Source: an uncultured Muribaculaceae bacterium
GTDB taxonomy: Bacteria > Bacteroidota > Bacteroidia > Bacteroidales > Muribaculaceae
DNA length: 62,103 nucleotides
NCBI GenBank assembly: GCA_947175145.1
Contig: CAMWLY010000003.1
Coordinates: forward strand, 1-62,103
Direction of reading: 5' to 3'
Numbering within the stretch: the first letter of the stretch is position 1; every line of letters starts with the position of its first letter. The position numbers and the translations under genes are program-made. Below, one piece after another: positions 24,525-33,539 of this stretch. The notes under the pieces are model-generated. The model did no database searches, was not told the DNA's origin, and was given only the letters and a program-made list of their open reading frames with translations.

Positions 24525-25318
24525 TTCTTCAGCGGTGTAATTATAGAGTCAATCACCGCACCGGTGAAACCTTTGCGTTCGAGTTCGTTGACACCGCGTA
24601 TAGTCATGCCCCCGGGCGTGGTAACTGCGTTTACAAGCTGTTGGAGTGTGAGGTTAGAACTCTCTATGAGAGCTGTGGCGCCGCTCACGGTGGTAGTGAA
24701 ATAGTCTGCGGCTTCATCATAGGAGAAGCCGAGTTCGACACCGGCTTGCGCCGCTGCCGCTATGAACTTGTAAACGTAGGCGATACCGCAAGAACAAAGA
24801 GCTGTGGCAGCTCCCATCTTGGACTCATCGATAAATTCCAATCGGGTTATCGGAGCAAAAAGGTGGTGAATTGCATCAAGCTTGTCATTGTCAATTCCTG
24901 AGGAAGTGGCGAAAGTCATGCCTTTGCCGACCTGTATGGCAGTATTGGGTATCATGTAGACCAATCCGATTGAAGCCGGGCCAATCATTTCCCTAAGATC
25001 GGAGATGCCGATTCCGGCTGCCACAGAGACAATTACAGAATCTTCGGCCAGATAAGGCTTGATTATCTCGATTACCTGCTTTATTGCGTATGGTTTTACA
25101 GCCAGCACGATAAGAGAGCTACCTTTTACGGCGGTCTCTATATTTGTGGTTAGCCTGAGATTGGGAAATTCACCGAAATTTGCGGCAAAATTTGCGAGTC
25201 GACCTTCCGAACGGTTGGCAAGACATACTTCAGAATCGGAATTTTTAACTAAACCGCCGGCAATTGCTGACCCCATGTTCCCGGCACCGATTACAGTAAT
25301 CTTCTTATATATTGACAT
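24521..25318 (-). CDS. proC: Pyrroline-5-carboxylate reductase
   Basis: Last step of proline synthesis: NAD(P)H reduction of 1-pyrroline-5-carboxylate. The Rossmann loop is VIGAGNMGSAIAGGL; the C-terminal dimer domain carries ALCSCGIAYVYKFI and the fingerprint TTPGGMTIRGVNELE. At 265 residues it is of normal size. First gene of the operon, overlapping proB by an ATGA. All three proline enzymes are thus present and cotranscribed. Confidence 0.97.
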   Translation of the reverse strand: MSIYKKITVIGAGNMGSAIAGGLVKNSDSEVCLANRSEGRLANFAANFGEFPNLRLTTNIETAVKGSSLIVLAVKPYAIKQVIEIIKPYLAEDSVIVSVAAGIGISDLREMIGPASIGLVYMIPNTAIQVGKGMTFATSSGIDNDKLDAIHHLFAPITRLEFIDESKMGAATALCSCGIAYVYKFIAAAAQAGVELGFSYDEAADYFTTTVSGATALIESSNLTLQQLVNAVTTPGGMTIRGVNELERKGFTGAVIDSIITPLKK

Positions 25319-25429
25319 CAGGGTGATTTTGAAATTTCTGTAAAATTACTCAATAGTTGACAAACTTCCCCACTCAGGCATAGGAAATCTGCTGTTTGCA
25401 CAGAGATATCGCCGGACTACACAATGTAA

Positions 25430-25472
25430 AAGCAGGAGATAAACACTGTTCAGAGGTGTTTGTCTCCTGCTT
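25430..25472. terminator. Long hairpin, probable terminator of the fimbrillin operon
   Basis: A near-perfect 17-bp stem (AAGCAGGAGATAAACAC / GTGTTTGTCTCCTGCTT) lies 60 nt beyond the fimbrillin stop. T-runs are short, so termination is likely but not certain. Confidence 0.6.
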
Positions 25473-25533
25473 GATAGCATTCAGTAAAGTCTGATTATCT
25501 TGCAGACGGTTCTGAATTTATTTGGATTAAGAA

Positions 25534-26871
25534 TTAAAACCAGTCGGGATCCTCAGTATTGGCACCATCTGCATCGGTTTCACTATTGTGATCAATCGAG
25601 CTGTCGGTAAATTCAGGCCAGAACTGCACTTCTTCAGTGAACTTGATTTCACGGCCGAGAATAGGTGTGAATTCGATTTCGCTGTCGGCTCCGGGTGCTA
25701 CATAGCCGGCACCGTTGGTCAGAGTGACTGCATAGTCAGTATAAGTGCCGGGGCGCCAGAGTGATGATACCGGGAATGCTGCCCATGCGTAAGTTACAGC
25801 ATCGTCACCCTCGCCGATAGTTTTTGAGATGTTTTCCACACCGGTAGCATAAGGATAGATTACTTCGTTGGTGGGAACGTAGGTGATTCGAACCAGGAAG
25901 GCGATATATGACATGCCTGCTCCGAAGTTGCCGTCGATTACTCCATCTTCGTTTACATAATTTGAGCTCAACTTCTGCGGAATCAGCATAAAGCCTCCTT
26001 TACCGGCTCCATCGGCATTGCCGATATTATCTTCAGCTCCTGTGTCATTACCGGTCATAGGATACACAGTCTCAGTTTCGCTGTCGAGAACGAGAGGAGT
26101 ATCAAACAGATAAACCATCTCGTCAGTCTGAGCGGTTGTGGTTTTCCAGTAGAAACCGTTGCCGACAGGATCATTCAGATAGCCCTCTTCATCGAAATAG
26201 CCGTTCACAAGATCAGGATCCTGGGTCAATGATTTCTCACCGCGGTATATAAAATTACCGGTATTGGAAATGTTGCCGATCTTGATACCTGCGATTTCAT
26301 ACTTATATCGGGTATCGGAGTTCATGATTCTTGAGATAAACACCTTGGTCATGGCGTGCTGGAAAGTCAGCTCCTGATCGGGCTCATCTTTCTCAAGGTT
26401 GGAGCCACCATTGGCACAGATGATATCGAGCTGTTTTGTGATGTCAGCATCGACAGTGAAGTTTGTGAGCTGTGTTCCACCATAAGCTATCGACTGCATA
26501 TTGAGCGTTGTGGGAGCGTAAGCAGAGAAATATAGGTAAGAGCCGTCTACAGGATAGTAATAAGCGGGGTTTGAAGTGAATAGACCGCTGCCATTGCTTG
26601 AAAACAGGAGAGGATTTCCACCTTCGAAATAGGGTATCAGGTCTTTCCCCTCTTCGTAATTGTCTTCAGGCCAGCCTTTGAAACCAAACACCATGAATTT
26701 CTCAAGGTTGCCGGTGGAATACTCCATTGAGCGGGAATGTTTTGATGAGCGCACTCTGAAAGAAACCGGGTTTGCGTCTGTGCGGGCCGGATTTACATTC
26801 AGCACCTCCTCATTTGAGCATGAAGTCATGGCGAGTGCAGTTACTCCCATGATGAATAGAATTTTTTTCAT
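25534..26871 (-). CDS. Fimbrillin-family lipoprotein
   Basis: A 445-residue lipoprotein with lipobox AMTSC (signal peptide MKKILFIMGVTALA) and the fimbrillin (Mfa-like/P_gingi_FimA) N-terminal pattern: 'NPVSFRVRSSKHSRS...', FMVFGFKGW and the domain-ending Thr/Gly-rich beta strands. Proteins of this family are exported as lipoproteins, processed by an Arg-type gingipain-like protease and polymerised by strand exchange into type V pili, or serve as tip or anchor subunits. It is the last gene after DUF3575 and DUF5119, an order seen in many Bacteroidales pilus-like loci. Major versus minor subunit cannot be told from sequence. Confidence 0.85.
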   Translation of the reverse strand: MKKILFIMGVTALAMTSCSNEEVLNVNPARTDANPVSFRVRSSKHSRSMEYSTGNLEKFMVFGFKGWPEDNYEEGKDLIPYFEGGNPLLFSSNGSGLFTSNPAYYYPVDGSYLYFSAYAPTTLNMQSIAYGGTQLTNFTVDADITKQLDIICANGGSNLEKDEPDQELTFQHAMTKVFISRIMNSDTRYKYEIAGIKIGNISNTGNFIYRGEKSLTQDPDLVNGYFDEEGYLNDPVGNGFYWKTTTAQTDEMVYLFDTPLVLDSETETVYPMTGNDTGAEDNIGNADGAGKGGFMLIPQKLSSNYVNEDGVIDGNFGAGMSYIAFLVRITYVPTNEVIYPYATGVENISKTIGEGDDAVTYAWAAFPVSSLWRPGTYTDYAVTLTNGAGYVAPGADSEIEFTPILGREIKFTEEVQFWPEFTDSSIDHNSETDADGANTEDPDWF

Positions 26872-26908
26872 GTTTAAGTTATTAGGTTAATATATAGTTT
26901 ATAAAAAA

Positions 26909-27922
26909 TTACATTCCCACAGGTTCCTGCGATCCGTCCCAGCCATCGACAGTAGGGGAGAATCCGGCGCCATCACCCGTATTATGGGGGAAGCTAAACG
27001 AGTCAAGACGGATCACACAATCCTTGGTCTCACTCCGGTGTATCTGATCGGTAACATCATGTGCCGAATTCCATCGTTGGCCGTCGGACATGGTGGCATG
27101 TATCGTAAGTATATGGGGGCCTGAATCTTCATCTGCACGTGATTGAAGCGAATTACCTCCGCAATGTCCGAAAGTTAGAATCTCGCCAAATAAATTGCCT
27201 TCAGGAGTCGGTGACATTTCGAAAAGATGAGTCACAGTCTCGTCACCTGTAGTGCCACGTCCCGGGTGGATAGTACTCGCCAGTCCTGAGATAGTAGCAG
27301 AAACCGAGATGGAGTTGTTGAAATTCAAGGGATTATTTATATAGAATATATAATGGCTGACCACCGGAAGCATTTCAAATCTTACAATCCGGGGGGCATA
27401 ATTCTTTGAATTGTCCTGCGCTTCTATTTCCACGGTAGCCAAGGCTCCAACCCACATCTGATCAGGATAATGGGCCAATCTCTCATCTCCTGCCGAATGA
27501 AATGATGCACCGCTATGCATTCCACTACCATTGATATTGTCATTGAGCCTTATGCCAAATGTATCAAAAGAGTCATATCCGGTGAATCCGTGTCGGTCAG
27601 AATCATTATTGTGGCAGATTGCGGAGTAGATACCCGGGGTCAGAGTCACTGATCCTCCGTTCTTGCCGGTCAAATCAAATGCTATAGGGTGTCCTGATTT
27701 TGAGTTTTGGCGGAAGAAATATACGGTCATTTCCGACGGGTTGGCTTGCGGATCATTACTCCAGTCGAATTCCACAGTGACAGCGACCCCGGGGGGCGGC
27801 GTTTCCATAAGGAATTCGCGATGTTCACATGCGGTAATCATCAATACCATCATCATCATCAGCAGCATAGACGCAGCTTTTCTGAAGATTTGGGTTTTGA
27901 AGTCAGAAGGAATTGATATCAT
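26909..27922 (-). CDS. DUF5119 lipoprotein of a fimbrial-type operon
   Basis: A 337-residue lipoprotein. The signal peptide is long (about 30 residues) and Met-rich with lipobox MITAC. Family features are EFDWSNDPQANPSEMTVYFF and LTPGIYSAICHNND, typical of DUF5119, an FimB/Mfa2-like family that likely anchors or caps the pilus. Its start overlaps the DUF3575 stop by 4 nt, and the fimbrillin follows after 37 nt. Exact role is inferred. Confidence 0.85.
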   Translation of the reverse strand: MISIPSDFKTQIFRKAASMLLMMMMVLMITACEHREFLMETPPPGVAVTVEFDWSNDPQANPSEMTVYFFRQNSKSGHPIAFDLTGKNGGSVTLTPGIYSAICHNNDSDRHGFTGYDSFDTFGIRLNDNINGSGMHSGASFHSAGDERLAHYPDQMWVGALATVEIEAQDNSKNYAPRIVRFEMLPVVSHYIFYINNPLNFNNSISVSATISGLASTIHPGRGTTGDETVTHLFEMSPTPEGNLFGEILTFGHCGGNSLQSRADEDSGPHILTIHATMSDGQRWNSAHDVTDQIHRSETKDCVIRLDSFSFPHNTGDGAGFSPTVDGWDGSQEPVGM

Positions 27923-28638
27923 TTTCGCATTCCTCCTTTCCGATTGTTGATATTATCACGGCCTATCAGCCAGACCAATGATATTTCGGCTTTAGTTGGA
28001 CCAAACCAACTGTATCGCGAAGTGGACTGCCAGAGATAATAATCTTCCACGGGACGGAATTTCTCTACAATTCCACCGATATAGCCTATGCCGATAGTGA
28101 AATCTATATTCAGATGTTTTGCTATTGGGAGTGAATAACCATACTCTATGCCGGTGTTGATCATGCATCTGTTCCATAGCGACTCTCCGGGGCGCCCACC
28201 CATATATGCAGTACCACCCCACTCAAAATCAAAAGTGAATGCTCCGAAATATATTCCGGCATGATGCCCTGTCAGTGGCTTGTCGTGGGCTGCCGAACCA
28301 AACCAATATCGGGCGGCAACATCTCCTCCGTAAATTCGCCAATACCTGTGGCGTTTCTCTTTGCTCCACCAGGCATACATCCAATGCGCGGAAACTGAAA
28401 TATTGCTACCCAAATAAAATTCCACCCCGACATCAGGAACTGTCGCGATGTCATAAAGCATATTCGTTTTGGCAGCCATATAAAAAGGCTTACCCGACTT
28501 GGCAATCTGTTGGCTTCCTGATACTGTGGTATCGTTAGGAATCTCCTGAGCTTGAGAGAAAAAACAGATAGAAATGCATGCTCCCGCGAGCATACATAGC
28601 CGGCGAATCAACTTCGAAGATATGCGGGTGTGCATCAT
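27919..28638 (-). CDS. DUF3575 outer-membrane protein
   Basis: A 239-residue protein with a signal peptide (cleavage near FFSQAQ) and a DUF3575 beta-barrel-like body: KTNMLYDIATVPDVGVEFYLG, WMYAWWSKEKRHRYWRIYGG, GHHAGIYFGAF and GIGYIGGIVEKFRPVEDYY. DUF3575 proteins commonly open Bacteroidales pilus-like operons and are thought to sit in the outer membrane. First gene of the operon; a -7 element lies 55 nt upstream. A second ATG one codon in could also be the start. Confidence 0.88.
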   Translation of the reverse strand: MMHTRISSKLIRRLCMLAGACISICFFSQAQEIPNDTTVSGSQQIAKSGKPFYMAAKTNMLYDIATVPDVGVEFYLGSNISVSAHWMYAWWSKEKRHRYWRIYGGDVAARYWFGSAAHDKPLTGHHAGIYFGAFTFDFEWGGTAYMGGRPGESLWNRCMINTGIEYGYSLPIAKHLNIDFTIGIGYIGGIVEKFRPVEDYYLWQSTSRYSWFGPTKAEISLVWLIGRDNINNRKGGMRK

Positions 28639-29098
28639 CAGTATTTTGATGCCTTAATAATCAGTCGTTTAATAGAGAGGTTTTATTAGGTGCAAATATA
28701 CATATTTTTTCAATAGAAAAAAATATCTTTTCCCAACACACACCTCTGCCGATTTCAGTATCGCGTGATGCTTTGAGGCTGCGCAGTTTTCAGCTATATT
28801 CGGTTTACCGCTTCATATCGGCTGTTACACATCTGATTGATGGTTTTATCTCTTCACTGGAGATGTTGGCGAGTGGACATGACGGTAATATCATATATGC
28901 ACGATGATTTCCGAAAGACAATCAGAGTGTGTAAATTCCTTTTATACGAAAGGAAATTGGAATTGAGCATTTGGTGAAAGCCTTATAATTGTGCTGACAA
29001 GTCTTATTGGATTAATATGACAAATTGGTCTAAGTGTTCAACCAAGCGGGGAGGTCAGATGTTTTTATAATGAAACAAAATAATTAAAGCATTGAATT
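28639..29098. other. Intergenic region between divergent fimbrial operon and thioredoxin gene
   Basis: No gene is supported. On the minus strand the sequence TATATTTG (plus 28693-28700) is a perfect -7 element for the fimbrial operon, though no TTTG sits at the right distance. A small hairpin AATTCCTTT/AAAGGAAATT lies near 28932. No clear promoter for the thioredoxin gene was found. Confidence 0.5.
28693..28700 (-). promoter_or_regulatory. Candidate -7 element of the fimbrial-type operon
   Basis: TATATTTG on the minus strand, exact TAnnTTTG, about 55 nt before the DUF3575 start. The -33 region is only T-rich. Confidence 0.45.
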
Positions 29099-29392
29099 AT
29101 GACTTACGATGAATTGATTAAATCCTCTCCCTTGGTATTGGTTGAGTTTTTTGCGACATGGTGTTCCCACTGCAAAGCTATGGAACCTGTGGTAAAACAG
29201 GTGGCTGAAATCCTCGAAGGAAGATGCAAAGTGCAGCAACTCGATGTAGACCTCAATCAGGAGGCCGCTGATAATGAGAAGGTCACCGGTACTCCTACAT
29301 TTATTCTCTATAAAAATGGTAAAGAGGTGTGGCGCCAGAGCGGTGAAATGCCCGGCAGAGAACTTCTTGAAGCTGTAGAACAGAACTTCTGA
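29099..29392 (+). CDS. Thioredoxin with CSHC active site
   Basis: A 97-residue single-domain thioredoxin without signal peptide. The active site is FFATWCSHCKAMEP, i.e. CSHC in place of the usual CGPC; the cis-Pro segment is GTPTFILYKNGKEV. A His in the dipeptide usually raises the redox potential (as CPHC in DsbA), so it may act less as a reductant than normal thioredoxin. It is followed after 31 nt by a VKOR-type membrane protein, which suggests that the two exchange electrons, although the missing export signal argues that this one works in the cytoplasm. Confidence 0.9.
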   Translation: MTYDELIKSSPLVLVEFFATWCSHCKAMEPVVKQVAEILEGRCKVQQLDVDLNQEAADNEKVTGTPTFILYKNGKEVWRQSGEMPGRELLEAVEQNF

Positions 29393-29423
29393 TTTTTCAA
29401 TCTCGGCAATATATCATTCCGAC

Positions 29424-30446
29424 ATGGCAATCCGGCGAAGCATATTCACTCGATTCCTTAAGGCACTGCAGGTTCCTCACACTGTGGAATTTTCCGAGCA
29501 TGCCTTTCGGTCCATGGACTTCGACTCGCTCTATGGACTGAGTCATCTGCTGACTACCTACGGAATCCCCAATGAGTCCTATCGTATATACGATAAGGAG
29601 GAACTTGCCAAACTTACACCCCCTTATCTCGCACAGCTGAACTCCGGATATTTTGTGATAGTGGAATCATGCACTCCGCAAACCGTAACTTTCGATTCAT
29701 TAGGAGAAGAGAAAGAGCTCCCCACGCCACAGTTTAAAGATAAGTGGAATGGTATAGTTCTGCTCGCATATCCCGACAAGAAATCCCGTGAGCCGGATTA
29801 TGGCAGTCATTTTCTTGCCGAAACGGTTGATCATTGGAGTTGGCTGGCGCTGGTGGTAAGTGCGATTGCTGTAATGGCATATTTTTATGTGACGCGCGGT
29901 CTCTACCATTCCGTGTGGGGAAGTCTTGCCGTGTTCTTTAATATTGTCGGGCTCTTTTTCTCCTATCTTTTGGTTCAGAAAACGCTCGGGGTGCATACTG
30001 CCACCGGAGACAGTGTCTGCAATATCCTGCAGAGAGGGGGGTGCGACTCGATATTGTCGATGAAGGTATCAAAGCTCTTCGGAGTCTTTTCATGGAGTGT
30101 GGTAGGGTTCTCATATTTTGGGATATCGCTGCTTGCATTACTGATATTCCCGCATTTATGGGGTGCGTTGGCTCTCTTTAACATCTGCTGTCTGCCTTAT
30201 ACGGTGTGGAGTATATGGTACCAGAAATTCCGCGCTCACCATTGGTGCACATTGTGTGTAGGAGTTCAGACCACATTGTGGTTACTCTTTGGAGCTTACA
30301 CAGCCGGTGGATTTATAAAGACTCTTCTGCCCATGCATTTAGATGATTGGGTATTATTGGCAGTCTATATCGCCACAGTATTGTTCCTGAATCAGATAGT
30401 GAAATTTATAAAAAATATCAATCTCCATGCCAATCAACATACCTAA
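29424..30446 (+). CDS. C39-like domain fused to vitamin K epoxide reductase (VKOR)
   Basis: A 340-residue membrane protein in two parts. Residues 1-120 look like a C39 double-glycine-peptidase fold (SLYGLSHLLTTYGIPNESYRI, GYFVIVESCTPQTVTFDS) but no Cys sits where the protease nucleophile should be, so it is probably a non-catalytic domain. Residues 135-335 are a VKOR four-helix module with loop cysteines Cys199 and Cys207 and the quinone-side pair Cys275-x-x-Cys278 (HHWCTLC). VKORs reoxidise a thioredoxin-like partner and pass electrons to quinone for disulfide formation. The thioredoxin domain fused in many bacterial VKORs is absent; the gene just upstream encodes one. Confidence 0.88.
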   Translation: MAIRRSIFTRFLKALQVPHTVEFSEHAFRSMDFDSLYGLSHLLTTYGIPNESYRIYDKEELAKLTPPYLAQLNSGYFVIVESCTPQTVTFDSLGEEKELPTPQFKDKWNGIVLLAYPDKKSREPDYGSHFLAETVDHWSWLALVVSAIAVMAYFYVTRGLYHSVWGSLAVFFNIVGLFFSYLLVQKTLGVHTATGDSVCNILQRGGCDSILSMKVSKLFGVFSWSVVGFSYFGISLLALLIFPHLWGALALFNICCLPYTVWSIWYQKFRAHHWCTLCVGVQTTLWLLFGAYTAGGFIKTLLPMHLDDWVLLAVYIATVLFLNQIVKFIKNINLHANQHT

Positions 30447-30807
30447 GCCGAATCTTGAATCAGCTCAGAGGCTGACACCCTTTGATATGACAAAAATACA
30501 TTTTGGTAACCATGGATTGCAATCCGACCCCAAAGCCCAAACACATTAGGATAGGTCTGAGGACTTGAAGATCCCAAAAGAGTTGAGTAATCGCTTGTAA
30601 GAGATAACCCAACTCTTTTTATATTATGAGAGGTTCTTATAGTATTTTTATAGGTTTAGGGTTGAGGCTCTATGTTGAATAACTCAAGCTGACTGAAGAT
30701 ATTCCATAAGGTGTAAGTATATAAGCCTCGGTCATTGAGAAAAATATGCTAAATTTGCAGCTGATTTCAGCTTGAATACAAACGATAGAAACAAGTATAT
30801 ACCACCT
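30447..30807. other. Intergenic region between VKOR and calcium ATPase genes
   Basis: No gene is supported. It contains a hairpin with T-run (30576-30620) that probably terminates the VKOR transcript, and TAAATTTG (30750-30757), a good -7 element for the ATPase but without a TTTG at the right spacing. Confidence 0.5.
30576..30620 (+). terminator. Terminator-like hairpin after VKOR
   Basis: Arms AAAAGAGTTG and CAACTCTTTT enclose a 24-nt loop and end in TTTTT. The loop is long, so the call is moderate. Confidence 0.55.
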
Positions 30808-33462
30808 ATGACACAGAAACATAAGTACTCCGGCTTGACCGATGCAGAAGTATTGGAGAGTCGCCGGAAAAATGGAGTCAATATCCTGACCCCTCCGGCT
30901 AAAGACCCTCTGTGGAAGCGATTTCTTGAGAAATTCGGGGATCCGCTGATTATTATTCTACTGATAGCCGGCGTGTTGTCGATCGGCATATCATGCTATG
31001 AATACTGGGGACTAAATGAAGGTGCCGGGGTGTTCTTTGAGCCTATCGGTATCTTTATAGCGATAATCCTCGCTACCGGCCTGGCATTCTTCTTCGAACT
31101 CAAGGCCGATAAGGAGTTTGCACTGCTCAATCAGGTAAATGATGACGAGCCGGTGCAGGTAATCCGCAATGGCAGTGCCATGGAGATTCCCAGAAAGGAC
31201 GTCGTGGTAGGAGACATAGTGATTCTCAACACCGGAGAAGAAGTTCCTGCCGATGGAGAACTCCTGGAAGCGGTATTGCTCAATATCGATGAGTCTACGC
31301 TTACCGGAGAACCGATTTGTCACAAAACCACTGATCCCGAAGAGTTTGACCCCGATGCCACATTCCCAAGTAATCACGCCATGCGTGGCACCAAGATTAT
31401 GGAGGGTCACGGCGTGATGCGTGTGCTCGCAGTGGGTGACGGGACTGAAAACGGCAAGGTGTTTGAAGCCGCTCAGATCGATGACAGTGTCAAGACTCCC
31501 CTCAATGAGCAGCTCGATGGGCTTGGCGCACTTATCTCCAAGATTTCATACGCTATCGCAGCTGTAATTATCTTAGGTCGTATTATACTCTATTTTATTA
31601 ATGTGCCTGACTTTGAGTGGTTGCCGTTTCTCGCCTTTATCCTGCAGACTCTCATGGTTGCGGTTACACTGGTGGTAGTAGCTGTTCCCGAGGGATTGCC
31701 TATGGCGGTGACTCTCTCGCTGGCATACTCCATGAGGCGCATGCTCAAGACCAATAACCTTGTGCGCAAGATGCACGCATGTGAAACTATGGGTGCGACC
31801 ACGGTAATCTGTACGGATAAGACCGGCACACTGACTCAGAATCAGATGCAGGTTGCCCGGACACACTTCTTCGGTTCGGAAGCCGAAGCAGAATTATTCC
31901 TGGAGGGTATGGCCGTCAATTCTACAGCACAACTCGATTTGTCGGGAGAGAAACCATCGGTATTGGGTAATCCGACAGAGGGTGCATTATTGCTTTGGCT
32001 TAAGGAGCGTGGTACCGATTACGCCGGATTGCGTGAAAAAGTATCACGCGTGGAGGAGCTGCCTTTCTCTACCGAGCGCAAATATATGGCCACAATTGTG
32101 AAGTCGGCTTCAGGCAAGACTATCCTTTATGTAAAAGGAGCTCCTGAAATCGTGTTTGGCTTATGCAAGAACACCTCCGGGGTTACAAAACAGGAGATTG
32201 ATGCACAGCTTCTGGAATATCAGAATCAGGCCATGCGCACACTCGCTTTCGCATATCAGGTATTGAATCCCGGAGATAAATCGATAGAGAATGGCAAGGT
32301 TGTGGCAGATAACCTTACATTCCTCGGCTTTGTGGCTATATCCGATCCTGTTCGCTCTGATGTGCCTGACGCAGTCCGTGAAGTGATTGATGCCGGCATT
32401 AAGGTTAAGATTGTGACCGGAGATACTCCCGGTACCGCTAAGGAGATAGGCCGGCAGATAGGGCTCTGGAATGACGCCACAGATGATGACCGCAACATTA
32501 TAACCGGTGTTGAGTTTGCCGAGCTTTCCGACAATGAACTCAAGAAGCGAGTAGGCGACTTCAAGATTATCGCGCGTGCGCGTCCAATGGATAAGAAGCG
32601 ACTTGTGGAAGCTTTGCAGGCCAACAATGAGGTCGTGGCCGTGACCGGCGACGGAACCAATGATGCTCCGGCTCTTAAATCAGCTCATGTCGGACTTTCG
32701 ATGGGCGATGGCACATCTGTGGCCAAGGAGGCTTCCGATATTACTATTGTCGATAACTCATTCTCCTCAATCGGACGCGCTGTCATGTGGGGCCGATCAC
32801 TCTATCAGAACATTCAGCGCTTTATACTGTTCCAGATGACAGTCAATGTAGCAGCCTGTCTGATCGTGCTTTTCGGAGCATTCATGGGAATGCAGTCACC
32901 CCTGACCGTGACCCAGATGCTTTGGGTAAATCTGATTATGGATACGTTTGCCGCTATGGCTCTCGCTTCTCTACCTCCATCAAAATCGGTGATGAAAGAA
33001 AAGCCCAGACCCCGCGAAGCATTTATTATAAATAATCCCATGTGGAAAGCCATCATCGGGGTCGGCGGTGCATTCTTCCTGCTGCTGCTCGGATTGCTAT
33101 ATTATTTCGAGCACACGGATATCACCTCCCTTACTCAGATTGGCAGTGTGCCGATGGGAGTTAATACCGGATTGAGCGGATATGAGCTCTCGCTGTTCTT
33201 CACTATATTTGTGTTCCTGCAATTCTGGAATATGTTCAATGCCCGGGCATTCGAGACCGGACGCTCAGCTTTTCACTTCAAAGATTGTGGCGGCTTTGTG
33301 CTCATAGCATTGGTAATCTTGGTCGGACAGATATTTATAGTGAGTGTAGGGGGAAGTTTCTTCAATGTTGTTCCCCTGAAATTTACTGACTGGGTTATTA
33401 TAATCTGCGCCACCTCGCTGGTGCTCTGGATTGGAGAAGTTTTGAGACTTATCAAGAAGTAG
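30808..33462 (+). CDS. Calcium-translocating P-type ATPase, PMCA type
   Basis: An 884-residue P2-type ATPase. Order of parts: N-terminal cation-ATPase domain (LTDAEVLESRRKNGVN), two membrane helices, actuator domain with LTGEP, helices with PEGLPMAVTL (ion site), phosphorylation motif CTDKTGTLTQNQM, nucleotide-binding domain with KGAPE, hinge GDGTNDAPALKSA and a six-helix C-terminal membrane part. The PEGL motif and overall similarity point to calcium export, as in plasma-membrane type pumps; manganese cannot be excluded. The ORF-track start is TTG at 30772; the ATG at 30808 (MTQKHKYSGL) fits the family better. Stands alone, with terminators on both sides. Confidence 0.92.
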   Translation: MTQKHKYSGLTDAEVLESRRKNGVNILTPPAKDPLWKRFLEKFGDPLIIILLIAGVLSIGISCYEYWGLNEGAGVFFEPIGIFIAIILATGLAFFFELKADKEFALLNQVNDDEPVQVIRNGSAMEIPRKDVVVGDIVILNTGEEVPADGELLEAVLLNIDESTLTGEPICHKTTDPEEFDPDATFPSNHAMRGTKIMEGHGVMRVLAVGDGTENGKVFEAAQIDDSVKTPLNEQLDGLGALISKISYAIAAVIILGRIILYFINVPDFEWLPFLAFILQTLMVAVTLVVVAVPEGLPMAVTLSLAYSMRRMLKTNNLVRKMHACETMGATTVICTDKTGTLTQNQMQVARTHFFGSEAEAELFLEGMAVNSTAQLDLSGEKPSVLGNPTEGALLLWLKERGTDYAGLREKVSRVEELPFSTERKYMATIVKSASGKTILYVKGAPEIVFGLCKNTSGVTKQEIDAQLLEYQNQAMRTLAFAYQVLNPGDKSIENGKVVADNLTFLGFVAISDPVRSDVPDAVREVIDAGIKVKIVTGDTPGTAKEIGRQIGLWNDATDDDRNIITGVEFAELSDNELKKRVGDFKIIARARPMDKKRLVEALQANNEVVAVTGDGTNDAPALKSAHVGLSMGDGTSVAKEASDITIVDNSFSSIGRAVMWGRSLYQNIQRFILFQMTVNVAACLIVLFGAFMGMQSPLTVTQMLWVNLIMDTFAAMALASLPPSKSVMKEKPRPREAFIINNPMWKAIIGVGGAFFLLLLGLLYYFEHTDITSLTQIGSVPMGVNTGLSGYELSLFFTIFVFLQFWNMFNARAFETGRSAFHFKDCGGFVLIALVILVGQIFIVSVGGSFFNVVPLKFTDWVIIICATSLVLWIGEVLRLIKK

Positions 33463-33490
33463 TATTGAAAAGTAAACTGATAAAAAGCAA

Positions 33491-33526
33491 GGGCGCATCT
33501 GAAATCCGGATGCGCCCTCCTTTTTT
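33491..33526. terminator. Bidirectional terminator between ATPase and nucleotidyltransferase
   Basis: Perfect arms GGGCGCATC and GATGCGCCC with a T-run to the right and A-rich sequence to the left, between convergent genes. Confidence 0.85.
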
Positions 33527-33539
33527 GGATACTGATTAA

